Assembly (NCBI RefSeq): GCF_029852145.1
Contig: NC_079979.1
Coordinates: 18,673,901 to 18,737,900 of the forward strand
DNA: 64,000 nt
Direction of reading: 5' to 3'
From: Microplitis mediator
Lineage: Eukaryota; Arthropoda; Insecta; Hymenoptera; Braconidae
Every line of letters starts with the position of its first letter. Within the stretch, counting starts at the first letter, position 1. Made by a program: the position numbers and the translations under genes. Shown piece after piece: positions 12,801 through 27,800 of this stretch. The notes under the pieces were generated by a model. The model searched no databases. It was not told the origin of the DNA and saw nothing but the letters and a program-made list of their open reading frames with translations.

Positions 12801-15800
12801 CACTCTAAACCGGCCAATATTTCACTTTTGCCATGACAAAAAAAATTTTTATTTTATTTTTGCACTGGAAATTTGGAATTTTTTTAAATTCTTATCGAAA
12901 TTTTTTCTGTTAAAATGTTTCTCATCAAAATAATCGATACTCGATTATAAAATTTTTTTTAACATAAAAACTTTAGACGGGAATTTTGTAATTAAAAATT
13001 TTTTTTCGTTTCAAATAAAAATTAATCGGAAAATTTATTGCAAAAAAAAAACAAGTAAATAAATTGAAAAATTCCAGCATTAAATTGCGATACAAAATTT
13101 TTGCAATACCGTACAATAAAAAATATTACAGATAAAAAATAAAAAAAATTTTTATTTTCTCTTTGCACTGAAAATTTTGAATTTTTAAATTCAAACTAAA
13201 ATTCTAAAATTATTATCGAAATTTTTTCTGTAAAAATTTTTCTCATCAAAATAATCGATACTCGATTACAAAATTTTTTTAAAAATAAAAATTTTAGGCG
13301 GGAATTTTCTAATTTATAAATTTTTTTTCGTTTCAAATAAAAATTAATCGGAAAATTTATTGCAAAAAAAACAAGTATATAAATTGGAAAATTCCAGCAT
13401 TAAATTGCGATACAAAATTTTTGCAATACCGTACAATAAAAAATATTACAGATAAAAAATAAAAAAAATCTGTTGAAACATTTTATCGATGGGTCGGTTT
13501 TAAATATAAAATATATTTATTTTGCAAATACTTTTTTATATAATCTTTTATATTTTTTTTATCAGAAATATTTTCCAGCGGATAAATATGTGGGATATGT
13601 ATATGTATATGTGGATAATAAATAGATAAATATAAATAACAATATATATATATACAAGCATTGAGATGACGAAAAGATTCATCCCAGATACTCGTGAGAG
13701 TTTTATCCGGATTAAATTCCTGCTTATGTAGGCTTCGCTGATGTTTCACAGCTCGCGATTCCAATCCTCGAGATTGCAGAACTTTAAGATAAAACATTTA
13801 TTCATATTTTAAGCACTCGCTTTTATATTTTCCATAAAAAATATTATCTCGCAAAAAAATAAATATATAACACGAAAATATAAACAATCTCTTCGTTCTC
13901 CATAAATTAATTCAAGTCGTTTGATAATTTCATTATTTTTTTTTTTTTGCCTTCATAAAGTTCAAAGTAATTAATACTAATTACCATTATTATTTCTATG
14001 TGAGTAAAATTATTATTAATGGCCGGGTACTTAATCATAATTCGTATGAACGCACGTCAAAAATTAACAAGAGAAATTTACATAAGTATTTTCCATCCTT
14101 TGTAATCATGTTATACAATAAATATACATAGAGATTACCGCGCAATAACAAAAAAAAAAGACATCATGGCCACTCGTTTGAAAATTATGCCAAGTCATAA
14201 ATAATATTACACCAAAAGTGTCATCGGCAGTAATGCATACTGACGTTTACAAATTGCCGAATTATAAAATATTTAAAGCCCGATTTCTGATGATATTTTT
14301 GATGTTCATTTTTATCGATTTTTTGGTTCAATATTGTTTGAAAAAAATATAAATTATAAAGGCATTTTAATGATGATGACAGTAAAAATGTTGAATCTTG
14401 AGCATGAATACCACTTATATGTTATAGTGTCACTTGAGACTGCATCAAACTTAGGTAAAGTACTTTTGAAATTACATCTTCGTATTTTCTCTTGAAAACT
14501 TCACGGTACGAACAATGAAAATTCAACAACTCTCTGTCATTTTGTTGTCATACATACGCATAAATTATATGTATATATAGAAAAAAAACGATTTTTTGGC
14601 GCAAGAAATTTTTTCTACCCCTAAAAATTTTCATATTGGGCTGAGAAAAAAAAATCTTTTCGAATTATGATATTGAAAATTTAAAATCTATTATATTTTT
14701 GGTGCAAAATTTGAAGATTTCAAAATAATTTTATTCATCGAATAGACCCATGTTTATTTTAAGATATTTTAATCTTTTTTTTGGCAGTAGAGAACTTAAA
14801 CCCGAGTCGTAATTTAGAGCCGATTTTGAACTTTCTAAAGTCGGATCTATTTCGGACTTGGAAGCTCAAATTAGAGTCTGTTTCCATGTTAAATTAGGTC
14901 CGATTTTGGACCTGAAATGCTACAAATTTCGGTTTTCAGTACTTTAGGGTTCAATATTAGATCTGATGAAAATTAAAATTAGGTCCTATTTTGAACCTCT
15001 GAGCCATATTGTATTGTAATAATAATAATATTCATATTATGAATATCATTAGCATTATTGATATTATGATTAATAATAATATACGTTACTCTGGATTTTA
15101 TTTGCATTTACAATGGCTAGAATAATTTAAATTATAATTATCAAAATATATAGCAAATGCTGTTAATAGTTCAATTTTTTATAATAAATTAATAATAATA
15201 TAGGAATAATAATAATTAATTTTATATAAATTTCGTTGCATGTCAAAAAAATAATGCTTACATTTAACTTTAAAAAATCTTTAATTTTTTATATCATCAT
15301 AAATAGGGACAAGATTTTTGAATTGAATAGTTCAAATTTTTGATATTACGGGAAAAATATTGGTCTTATGAAAAAAGTTTTCGAACAAAAGTTGTAGGAA
15401 ATTTAATTTTATTAAAAAAATGTCTCTTATGATTTTTTGATACGATCAATATTTTCACCGTAATTCAAAAATTAAGATTCATAATGAATGATTCAAAATT
15501 TTTTTAACTATAAAAATCTTAATTTTGAAATTACGGCTTTCTTATTAGTCTTAAGAAAAAATCATAAGAGACATTTTTTTTAGAAAATTAAATTTCCTAC
15601 AACTTTTGTTTGAAAAATTTTTTCATAAGACCAATATTTTTTCCGCAATAAAAAAAAATTTCACACCACTAATTATTAATTATTTTTAAATTAACGCAAA
15701 TATCCTGGCCCTAATTATAAATAATTTAATTATAATGAATCGAAATTTATTACGTGACTAATATTTTCGGACTTGAAGGTTCAAAATCGGACCTCTCAGT

Positions 15801-18800
15801 GAATTTTCGAACCTCTGGGTTCAAAGTCCGAGTTCAATTTTGACTCGGGAATTTTGATTTTCTTCTGTCAAGAAAATGATTCTTCCCATTGAATATGAAA
15901 TAAATATGCAACGATTTATAACGATTTGTTGCTCTGTGCATATAATCTTTTTAATGCATATATTTATTAGAGTGGATATCAGTATCCAATTTATCAGCCC
16001 CTCAAAATATCTTACCGAAGTGAGAGAAAAAATTAGCAGAATAGTTCCCATAAAATACTAATCTCTAGGGGCCATTTTCATAATCCATAAGAATAATCTC
16101 TTTTTTTTTTATATCCATTAAATTACTTTAGGGTAAAAGTGATGAAATTATAAATCAAGATTATAATTGTCACCCTATAGTTTATATATATAGCTATACA
16201 TATATTTTTGAAATGTCAGTGTTATTGATGTTATCATTTCAACTAAACAAATTTTATGAAAATAAATCACTTTTCTGATGGAATAAAAAAAAAAAGTTAA
16301 AATTGATGTATAAATATAAATATCAATTTGGATGTATCCATAAAAATCATTGTGCAAAAACATAACGAAATAAATGGCAGTCATATTAAGTGTAGAATCG
16401 TTTCGCTTCAAAAAGGTGACATGTAAATTTATCAGATGCAATCTCACGAAAAATATCGTTCTTTGTAAAATGGATTGCCAAACCGAGTGAAATTTTTCCA
16501 AGTATTTTTCTAGTTTTCTTCTTATCCTGCATCACTGAAACATGTACTATAGATACATATATATTTACATATGTATAGACATATACAAGGCGTCTCATTC
16601 CACGAGGAAACCGGATTCTCGGTGAATGCACGATGGCACTTTTCGGGTCGAAACTGACAAAGGGCGAAGAGGAGACAGATCTCGGCAACTGACGACGTCA
16701 ATATGCTGATGAGAATTTAGTTCCACGTCACGCATCTATGACGCCTTTTAAAATGTATACATATATCTATATCGAGACATACATCCCCACATATATATGC
16801 ATATGTTTTATATAAAACCTTCAAATTTTCTCTCTACGTTATTTTGTTTTTAAATTTTTTGTTGTTGGCTGTCTTATAAATTTCGCTTTTACGATTTCAA
16901 AGTAAAAAAGTATACAGATAGATGTGTTTATCGGAGTATTCGATCCCTCTAACATCTACAGTAGACATTCTATATACATCCTACTTACACTTGACTGCGT
17001 TTGGTTTCACGCCGCTTCACCTTTTTGGTTTGCTTTGATAGTTTATCCACTGGAAAATTATTCCCTACACTTTTTAGACCTCTACTCAATTCTGTATCTA
17101 CTTCAATACGTAAATCTTTACAAGCTCTTAATTTACTTTGAAAATTTCAAGTTTCATGAAATTCAAATTTCAAACTTTTCATTAAATTTCATCTTTCCGT
17201 CCGTCATTTTTTTTATGCAGTGCAATAGAGAATAACACGATAATGAAACTTGAAGCTGTTTTCGGGATTTGAAGTCATAAAACAAGAAATTCAATTTTTC
17301 AAACTTTTTCATACGAAATTATTGTTTTTCTCAATATTGAAAAAGGCAGCAATGAAACTTTAACTGTTTTTAGTGATCAAAAAATGAACAATACACTGTA
17401 AAAAAATTTTGGACCCGGTGTAGTGTAAAAGTCTCGGTGTAAAAATTTTGGTGTGAAAATTACACGAAATTCGGTGTTAAATTTAGGCGGTGAATTTAAA
17501 ATTTTGACTCCGCCAAACGTGTAAATTTATAATTCATGATAATTTTGCGTTAAGAAGAAAAAGTTAAACACAGTTTAAAAATTTGGGTTAAATTTAACAC
17601 AAATCACATGTCCCGAATGCGGTTCACTTCTCAGACAGTGCTCCCCTTCCCACTTTTTTAAAATATTCAATGACTTCCAACTGTCATCACCGCATTTAAA
17701 TTTAATCAATTAATTAAAGAAATGACGCCTTTAAATTTTCGCCGGGATATAGATTTGAAAAAAATAAAAAAATTATTGCTGTTGTCGGTTAAAAGTTAAA
17801 CGAAATTTGGTAAATTTCAGTCCACAAAATTTGACATTTCAAATTTGAAAAATTGATTCAAAATTTTAACTGAAATTTTTTAACCAAATTTCGTTCAATT
17901 TAAAATTAACAACAACTTTTCTTCGGTTAATTAATAAAATTTTAATACGATGACAGTTCAAGGTCATTAAATATTTTTAAAAAGTGGTGTAACAGGGTAA
18001 AATAGATTCCAATGGCTATTTATTAAGATCTAAAATTGGATTTGTCCACGGTCGATAATGGGTCCTAATTATAACTCGGTTTATTAAATTGAGTGATTCG
18101 ACATGTCACCGGGTGTCGCTAATCAGTGAGACCCGAACATCCGCCCCTCTCTTTTGCTAATTAATTTAGTAGGGATGAGTTTTCCGGGGGTGAATCGAAG
18201 AGTTATAAGGGAGTGCCGTGCCAAAAATCGAGAGAGTTCGTTGGACACCCAAAGAGAGTCAATCGGACGACCGAAGGCGATGGACGCCTAAGTGAAAGTT
18301 AGTGAACAACTAGAGTGATTGGACGCATCATCTACACCATTCTATACGAGGCAAGACGAGGACCTTAACAATCTGGAGCAAGAACAACCCGGACAATCGA
18401 GAACCAGAAGAGCCGATTCACCTGTAAGGAAAACTGGACGACAGTTGGAGGAATAGCCGGACATCAGCTACAAGTCTCATCTGGTTGCTGCTGTAAAAGT
18501 CATCAAGGTAAAATTATAATTAATTAAGGCCGGAATTTATATTCCAATGGCAGAATTAATTATAATTAATTTAATTAATATCTTTCCGTTGGTCCTCGCG
18601 TATATAAATTGGAAGTTGTAGGCCGTTGGCCATTACAACCACGCGCCTCGTGTTTTTCAAAAGTTGTGTCACGCCGCTCTTATTCGCCATTGTGTCTATA
18701 ACTCTGAATTTATTTTATCCGAGGCCTTTGGCTGGAATAAAATAATTTTCCCGCGTAAATATCTAATTAAATAAATTATTCGATAACGTCAGTAAATTAA

Positions 18801-21800
18801 TTGAGGCCGGAATTTATTCCAGTGGCTGAATTAATTCATAAATAAACTTTAATTTACTCGAATTCGTCAGTAAGATTCAAGACCGAGTAACGCCAACTCA
18901 ATGGCTGAATTTCTAGTCAATTCATAACGTAATTCTAGTCACGATTTAATTACAAATTAATTTTAAGTTAATTAATTAAAAATCTAAATAAAATGAAGTC
19001 GTAAAAAGGACGCTAGAGTTGTGATATATTGTTATTGAGTAAAATGGAAAGAAACGGATTATTTTATTGTGAAGTAAATTAATGTATAAAATTACTGGTA
19101 AAATTATTAGTGGAAAATTATAAGGAAAAATTAATTAATTAATACTTAATCTAAACAACAAATTAATTAATTAATACGTGTAAAATCAGTGAGTTAATTG
19201 AAATTAAGGAAGTGATAAATTGTAATCGGAATGAGTTAATGCGGAAATTTTATATTGGAATTTTAGTTGAATTAGAGTCATGAAGTTTTGGGTGAAAAGA
19301 TTGTGATGATATAAAAAGTACAAAAGAAAATAGAGTTTTAAGTAAAATCAAGTAATGTTAATTGAAAGAAATTGTGTTTGTGATGTAAGTCCGGTGGACA
19401 AAATTATAAGTTAGGTTTAAGGTATGTCCGGTGGACACTAATTAAGAAAATGCGGGTTAACGTCCTGTGGACGGTTTTTTAAAGTAGAAATTAAGGAAAA
19501 TAAGGTTTAACGTCCGGTGGACGGTTTTTTAAAGAGAGTGTGTGTGTGTGTTACGTCCGGAAGACGCCTAAAATACGTGTGTGTATGGGAGTGTGGAAAC
19601 GTCCAGGGGACGCGTTTAGTTTGTCATAAGTTTAGTTTGTCATAAGCATAGTTTGCCATAAGGTTATTAATTGTCATTAAGGGTTGAATAAATAATAAGC
19701 AAGGTGCTTATAATAATTAAAATTAAAAGTAAAGTTTAAATAAATTTATTTCAGCCTGTTCACTATTCCTCTCCTCTCTCACAAAATATAAAATTTACGA
19801 ACGACCCTGAGCATCTAATAAAATTACATTAACATCCGGTTCTGGAAGGCCGAGTCCATCTCCCAGTGGCGCCCTAATATTCGACTATAATACTTAGGTG
19901 CGACCAGACTTGGCAAGCTAATCACTCTGTCATAGTGGGAGAGTACTGTAAAAAAATTTTTGGACCCGGTGTAGTGTAAATGTCTCTGTGTAAAAGTTTT
20001 GGTGTGAAAATTTCACGAAATTCGGTGTTAAATTTAGGCGGTGAATTTAAAATTTTTACTCTGCCAAACGTGTAAATTTATAATTCATGATAATTTTGCG
20101 TTAAGAAGAAAAATTTAAACACAGTTTAAAAATTTGGGTTAAATTTAACACAAATCACATGTCCCAAACGGTCCACTCAATTTTTTGGGTTAATTTAACA
20201 CATTATTCTTGTGTCAAACAATAATACGGGTTTAAAAATTGTTGAGATCAGACAACACATTAAACTTTAGTTAAATTTACACTTGATGGTGTCAAATAAT
20301 TTACACAAAATATTTAACCATTGAATTTTTATACAAGAACAAAAAATTTTAAACTGTGTATCTAAATAAAATTAATGTAGTTTTTAATTAAATACATAGT
20401 TAAAAATATTCAATGATCGTTTGTTTCTCGTTAATTTAAATTACGAGTAACACGGAATTATGTAAAAAAGTTGATTACACAGTAGAAAAATTACACGGGT
20501 GGAAAATTTACACCGAGAAAATTTCACACCGTTATTTCACACTACACGGCCGTGTAAAGTTCTCTGGGTCCATTTTTACACCGAAATTTTCTACAGTGTA
20601 CGTAATCAATATTAAAATTATAAGTTTAATTATGAAATTTAAATATTTATCAACTCAGAAATTATTTATTAATGTAAATTGACTTTAAATATGAGATGTA
20701 ACTGGTTAAAGTTATTGAAAGTTAATAAAAATAAAAAGTTTACGTTGCGATATAGTTGTATAAAATTTAAATAAATGGAAGAACGAAAAAAGAATTAAGA
20801 GTAAAGTAAAAAATAATAAAAAAAAAAAGGAAAATAACTTGAGAAAAGAAAATTGAGATAAAGTTTTTCGTAAGTATAGGATAAAATGCTACGTGAACTG
20901 AATTGTAAATTTAGTAACATAGACCTATACCCTCCCACACATACCTAGACACACACACACCCTCTTACATATACACGCATAAAGTAATCTTAGTCTTCTC
21001 TAGTTTACCACGTAAAATCTCTGTTAAATTTGCGGCTGCATGGATGATATGCTCAGTTTATCGCGTGCCGCGCATTGAGGTCTGCATTACCCCAATATTG
21101 ACTAAAGATTTCAAAATAAGACGCTCTGTATAACCTTACAGATGGGGTGCGAAATTGAAAAAAAAAAAAATTAATATAAGACTTTATATTTCTTTTTGCC
21201 CCCAGAATTATTTTATAAAAAAATTCAAATTCTGGATTATAACAAAAACAAACTTGATTGAATTTTATTCATAGCTTGTGAAAACCTTAAATCTCTTGAG
21301 ATTAGGACGTAAATCCTTATCTGTCCCTAAAGTATTTTGGCTCGACGGAAATAGCTTATTTTTTTGCATTGAAAAAAAATCTACCAAACTTAATTGAAAT
21401 TATTCAAATTTCTTGTTTTTTGAGTTGAGGAAAAATAAAAAAGATGCCAATTATTTCGCGCTCTAGATAACAAAGTCTGATTTTACTTCTTGGCATCTTT
21501 TCAACTGTTAGTATTCTAATTGATTTAACAAAATTCAAGTGCGATGGAAAAAAAATTTTGATTAGAAAAAAACCGCCATTTTGCCGCAACATTTTTTTTT
21601 TCATTTTTAGAAAAAGTTCAGTTCCAAAATCCAAAATTTTTTTTTTTGCGAAAATCAATGTCGGGCATTTGTAACTATTTTAAAATTATTAGTGTCCTAC
21701 TTCACCCCACCCTAACTTACATTTAATTCTACGAAAATTCTCATAGATAAAATGAATAATTTGCTTTAAAAAATAATTTAATAATAAAACAAAATAAAAT

Positions 21801-24800
21801 TATGCTGACCCAAAAGTTTGACTTGAGATTTTGGGTAATGTAAACAGTTAACCTAGACATAATAAACATAATTTATCCATCGTGTTAAGTCACGACCCCA
21901 GAAACTCTTGACCTCCAGAAACTTTTTCTATTTCCTCAGAACAAACTTGAATCGTCTTACATACAAAGAAAAAAAAAAGGAAAACAATAAAATCCAAACA
22001 AACGAAAACAAAAGTCTCAATTACCATGAAAATAAATATTTAAAATAAATGAAGCCTCAAAATAGTATCCGTAATTTGAAAATAATGATAAAATAAAATA
22101 GTGACTAAAGTTTCATTTATCTCGATGAGTTTTTACTACAACTCCTACTACAAGCGTACGCGATAAAATTTCATCCCCATCCCCATTTCTCAATGAACAA
22201 CTTTTCTTCTTCCCATTCGAGCCCATTATCTTTATCTGCCTCTTCTATTTTCTACTCTCTTACTCGGGTCATTAGTGGTTTAGCAGGATTCCATTCGCCC
22301 AGCTTCCATTACCGATGAGCTTTTTTATTTTATTTTTATTTTTTACACATCCGGTCTCTTCTCATCTGCAGGCATTAGTTTACCTAATGTATTAATTATG
22401 TTAATCAGAGATTTATACTTTAAACAAAACTAACTACACTTTTAATTTTAATTATCATTTTAAATTATAATTTCATTCATAATTCATAATAACATCATTG
22501 TTATTTTAATTTTACATCAAACTTTATATACTTCTCAAATAAATTATGTTTTTACAAACTAAAGTACTATTTTTTGATACCCTACGGCATATTTTTCTTC
22601 CTCTCATTTTAAATTTCCGCTCATTTATATTTTATAAATAAATATCATCCGTAGGAAACCGGAATTCGACCCAATTTTTAACCTCACATCCAATTTGCTT
22701 AATAATCACTCACTATTTTTTTGCCTTACCCGTTTTTTTTTTTTTCTTTATTAAGAACTTCTCATAAACAACAGAAAATAAAAAACAAAGGGCTGTTAAA
22801 ATATAATTTTATTTTATAGCGAAACATTGTGTAAAACAAAAAACATAAAAGTACTTGAAATCATCAAGTTGACGTTAATTATATAAATGGACCCTAGACT
22901 TTTTCAACAATCCAATTTGAATCTTTAAAAAGTTGTAATTGGCTCATCAGTTCATTCTACATTGAATTGAGAGCAAAAAAAATTTCAATGTATATTTAAA
23001 TATAGCCATTGAAGATGCGTAAAAATAGTTAGTAATTTTTTCATTCGTTTTCGAGTACTTGTTTCAAAAATATGCAAAAAAATTGGAAAATATTTTTTTT
23101 TTCAAAATTTCCTATTACAAACCCTCATGAAAATATCATATATGGTCAACATATATTAAAAAATATATGTTACAAATATAAATATATATGTGACAATACA
23201 TAAAATCTTATATAGAACTATATATAAATTTTGGCCGATTTTATTATATTTCTATATATGTTTTCTCTTATATGATTTCATATATTTATATATTTGAAAA
23301 CTTATAATTTTAATATATTCAAAAATAAATGTTATTTATATATGGAAACAAATAAGAATACATGTATAATTAATCATTATATGGCACGATATATGTACCA
23401 TGTATTCAACTTTATAAATTTTTGTATATTTTTCGATATATAGAAGCATATAAGTCTCCCCATATTTGTAAGAATAAATAAAATCTATTCTTTTCTGTCT
23501 TCCTCTCTCTGTTATAAGATTCAAACATTCTGTTTCAGAATATACATATATATATATATATATGTGCTAGCTTACAAATTTACATATATAGTTATCAATA
23601 TATGTAATACATATATGTGCTAACTTATAAGTTTACATATATGATTATAAATATATATAATACATGTATTAACTTATAAACTTACGTATATAATTAATTA
23701 TATTATATATAAGAAAATATATATCGTTTTTGGCCACTTATATGGTCCCATATTGATTATGTATTTTTCCGTATATATTTATCATATATGGTATTTTCAT
23801 GCGGGAAGATGCATAAAAATGAATACAAATTTTTTCATTCATTTTCGAGTACTTGTTTCAAAAATATACAAAAAAATTGGAAAATATTTTTTTTTTTCAA
23901 AATTTTGATACAAAAATTATTATTACGACAAACTTTAAAATTTTAGCCAATTCAGAAATTTTTTTTATCTTTTACTGAAAATGTTCAATTTTACTCATTC
24001 ATGAAAAAAATTTTTAAAAATTTTTTTAACTGTAGTCTAATTTTTCAAAGCTTCCGCAAAAGTCAAAAAGTACTAGGATATTAATTTTTGATTTTTCTAA
24101 AGTTTTCAATCGTTTGAAATTCAGAAATTTTTTGATGGATTTTTTTTTACACGATAGATTGCCCTGAACGCCCATTGATGTTTTTAGATGATTGATAATT
24201 TTTATTGTCAGTACAGATAGCAGTTATAAAAATAAGATCGATATACAATTTATCTAAGATGATTTCGAATTGATTGAACTGTAGGATAACCGAATAACGC
24301 GTTCCTGCGTATGATAGCTTTTCACTCGATTGAATTCTCATCTTGATACATCTTAAAGGAGCTCACAGCATCTTAGGCCCGATTTCTATTATCAAATAAT
24401 TCAATTTCAGATAATATATTGTAAATTAAATTCCATTTCTGTATAGTAATTTAAATAAATTCATCACTTTATTTTCCCTTATTCCCTTAAATGGAAAAGG
24501 TGTGAAATATAAATTGGCTATACTTCAACTTTTATCGTTTACTATAATTATCAAAAATATAATTGACAAAAAAGTTGTATCCAAAAATCAAGATTTTCGG
24601 TCACAAAATTTTATAACCGGTTTTTGAAATTTTATTGAAAATGGAAAACGGACAGCAATTTTTGAAGTGTTCCATAACGGACTTTTAAAAATTCAAAACT
24701 AAAGTAAACAAATTTACTAAAGTATATTTATTCTGAGATAAAGTTTATGTGACCAATCAAAAATATATTTCCGTTATAGCATCTGGAAATGGATTAAAAA

Positions 24801-27800
24801 AAGTATTTCCATAAACTTTTCTTCGTAAACTTTTTCGATTATCATTGTTTATTAATATAAACGTCAATATTTTTTCACAAGAAGAACAAGTAGTATCGCA
24901 ATCATCAATTTTAACTTTAAAAACTTTTTTATGTTTCGCGTTGATGTACTGCGTATTCGAATCGAGTTTGACGTAAAAGATTGAACGATATTTCTTTAGT
25001 TTCTTTTTAACTAAAACAAATATAACGAAAAATATATATGTAGATCGGGGGTTAGGGCGGGCAAAACGTGACCAGGTGGGCAACATGGACCTCTCCAAAA
25101 ATTAAATCAAAAATTTTCTTTTTCCAAAACTTTTTGTAGCCGTCATTTACATCTTTTATCATCATTTTTGTACAATTTTGAGTATTCAAATTTTTTGTTA
25201 ACAGTTTTTAGTGAACTCAGTGTATTATTAGCCACAAAAAATATATACGGTGTCTTCTTCGCTGTATTTAAATTTTATATAAATTATTTATCTTAAATAA
25301 TTGCGTTTTTCAGCATTTTTACGTACTAACAGTATTGCAAATCTCTTTCTTCACTCAAAGTACATGGTAAGAAATATTTTGCGGATGTCATTATGGTTTG
25401 AACGCCATACTGTATGGTATCGAAGATTTTTATAGGTTATAAAATTGTATGCATAGATAATTCAACCATTGCGGGAATAGTAACATTAGCGATAGTTGTC
25501 GCGGACGCCGCAATGTCAGTATGGCCGTCGAGCCAATACTGCGTTGCCGTATCCACAATGATTCTGGCCGATGAACCTAGTCTAACGACATCTATATAGT
25601 TTTGGCGGTAATACGATAGTATACATTGATTGACACGCCAGAAATTACGGCGGGAAAAACTAGTAGCATTGTGCCCTCGGCATTATGGGTCTCAGGACCA
25701 TGATGTTCCGCCGTGCCTGCTATGCATACATGTGAGCAATACAATAGCTCCAGTACTATACAGTATAGTAAATAACGCCATACTTCTGGGACTCGTTACA
25801 ATACTGCCTTGGAATATTTCACATACTATTTTAGTATCTGTCTTGAGACCATACCAGCATGGTGTTGAACGCCATGCATTTCTTACCATGCAGATGTAAA
25901 CAATTGGATTAGTCATTTTTTTTTAAATTCAAGGAAATACATTTTATTTTGTGTTTCGTTTTGCTCGCCCGGGGAATAATTTTTCTTCTATGGCAACCGG
26001 AAATTTAGTATAATTACTTCAAATGACGTAAAAAATTAAGTCCCAGTTTCCAAATGCACAAAAATGCATTATTTCCATTGCAGTCCCGTTTTGCCCGCCC
26101 TTCTCTTGTATATATATCTATATATTAATGGCATACAGTTAGACATACATTCCACAATTCAAACATAAGCATTTATAGTTTCATTCCATTAAATTAAAAA
26201 TCCAATACATCAAGTTGTACTGTTGGTAATTGCCCTAGAGAATTATATTCCAAGTACTCAGCAATTATGATCAATAATTAATAGTTATACTCTTCAATAA
26301 TTACTTCACACACTCCATTAACATTGATGACGTTTAATTGATTCCTGTTCTAAAATTTTTAGCAGCATGGGTATGACTAGATAATGATCTCATAATTTAA
26401 TCCCTGGTTTTGGAATAATTTAATATTTCCCGGTTGAAAACCGAAAAACTAAACGAAACTCCATCAACTACTAATCAGAATTTCCAAGGGATTTAAATTT
26501 TAAAGTATTAATGATAAATCTCAAGTGTATCAGGATTTTCAAAGAGGAAAAGGGTTTCAAAAGATATAATATGCCTGAAGCACTATCGAAAATTCGATTT
26601 TATTCTCTCGGTCTGTCAATAAATTATCGGGTTCGTAAGCTAATCCGATCGGGCAATGATCGACGAATACTCAGCCTGGAAATCTCAATCCAAGATTCCA
26701 ATTTAAACTAAATTGCACGTTACTTTTAAATAAAGTATGCTATAAAAATAAAAATAAAAATAAAAATGAAAATGAAAATGAAAATAAAATTATTGTAACT
26801 GTTGAATAAACGGGACCGAGTAAATTTAAAGTGTATAAATAAAAATAAACATGACGTTATAAATAATGAATTATAATGTTCCGAGATAAAATATACATTT
26901 AATTTATTTAATGCTCTGTAAATTAATATAAATGGCTTTAGAAATTTTATAGTCGAGGGTACATTAGTTTAGTAGATAGTAGATAGTGTAGTAGATAGAT
27001 CTGTCTGTGTTGTGTTGGCGCAAACGGATCAATGGAATCCAAATTACATTCGATTAGTAACGTCTTCCTTTAAACTCGGTCCTTCTCATGGGGATTGCCA
27101 TGCAGTTCTCCGTGACAATCATGTTGGGTTTAGTTAGATGCTCAGAAATCCGTTAAATGCCACTACTAATTCCCGATGCTTATTACAACCCACGTAAACT
27201 AAACCTATTTCAGGTTATATCAATCCTACATTTAATAACAAATTTAATTGATGGCATTTTCAGACAATATGTCTGTACACTGTCAAAAATTTCGGTGTAA
27301 AAATCGACCCAGAGAACTTTACACGGCCGTGTAGTGTGAAATAACGGTGTGAAATTTTCTCGGTGTAAATTTTACATCCGTGTAATTTTTCTACGGTGTA
27401 ATCAACTTTTTTACACCATTCCGTGGTACTAGTAATTTTAATTAACGAGCAACAAACGATCATTGAATATTTTTAACTATGTATTTAATTAAAAACTACA
27501 TTAATTTTATTTAGATACACAGTTTAAAATTTTTTGTTCTTGTATAAAAATTCAATGGTTAAATATTTTGTGTAAATTATTTGACACCATCAAGTGTAAA
27601 TTTAACTAAAGTTTAATGTGTTGTCTGATCTCAACAATTTTTAAACCCGTATTATTGTTTGACACAAGAATAATGTGTTAAATTAACCCAAAAAATTGAG
27701 TGGACCGTTTGGGACATGTGATTTGTGTTAAATTTAACCCAAATTTTTAAACTGTGTTTAAATTTTTCTTCTTAACGCAAAATTATCATGAATTATAAAT

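Noticed and set aside
19867..19874. TGGCGCCC as a retroviral-type primer-binding site marking the end of a 5' LTR
   Set aside because: It lies about 60 bases inside the insertion defined by the GTGG duplication, and no internal coding region follows, so it is more likely a chance word in a solo LTR.
24757..25098. 113-codon minus-strand frame
   Set aside because: Composition is that of AT-rich intron, no motif recognised, and it overlaps the end of a family N element.
25414..25916. Frames on both strands in the 25363-25890 unit
   Set aside because: The unit is a TIR element with palindromic words; frames overlap on both strands and resemble nothing known.
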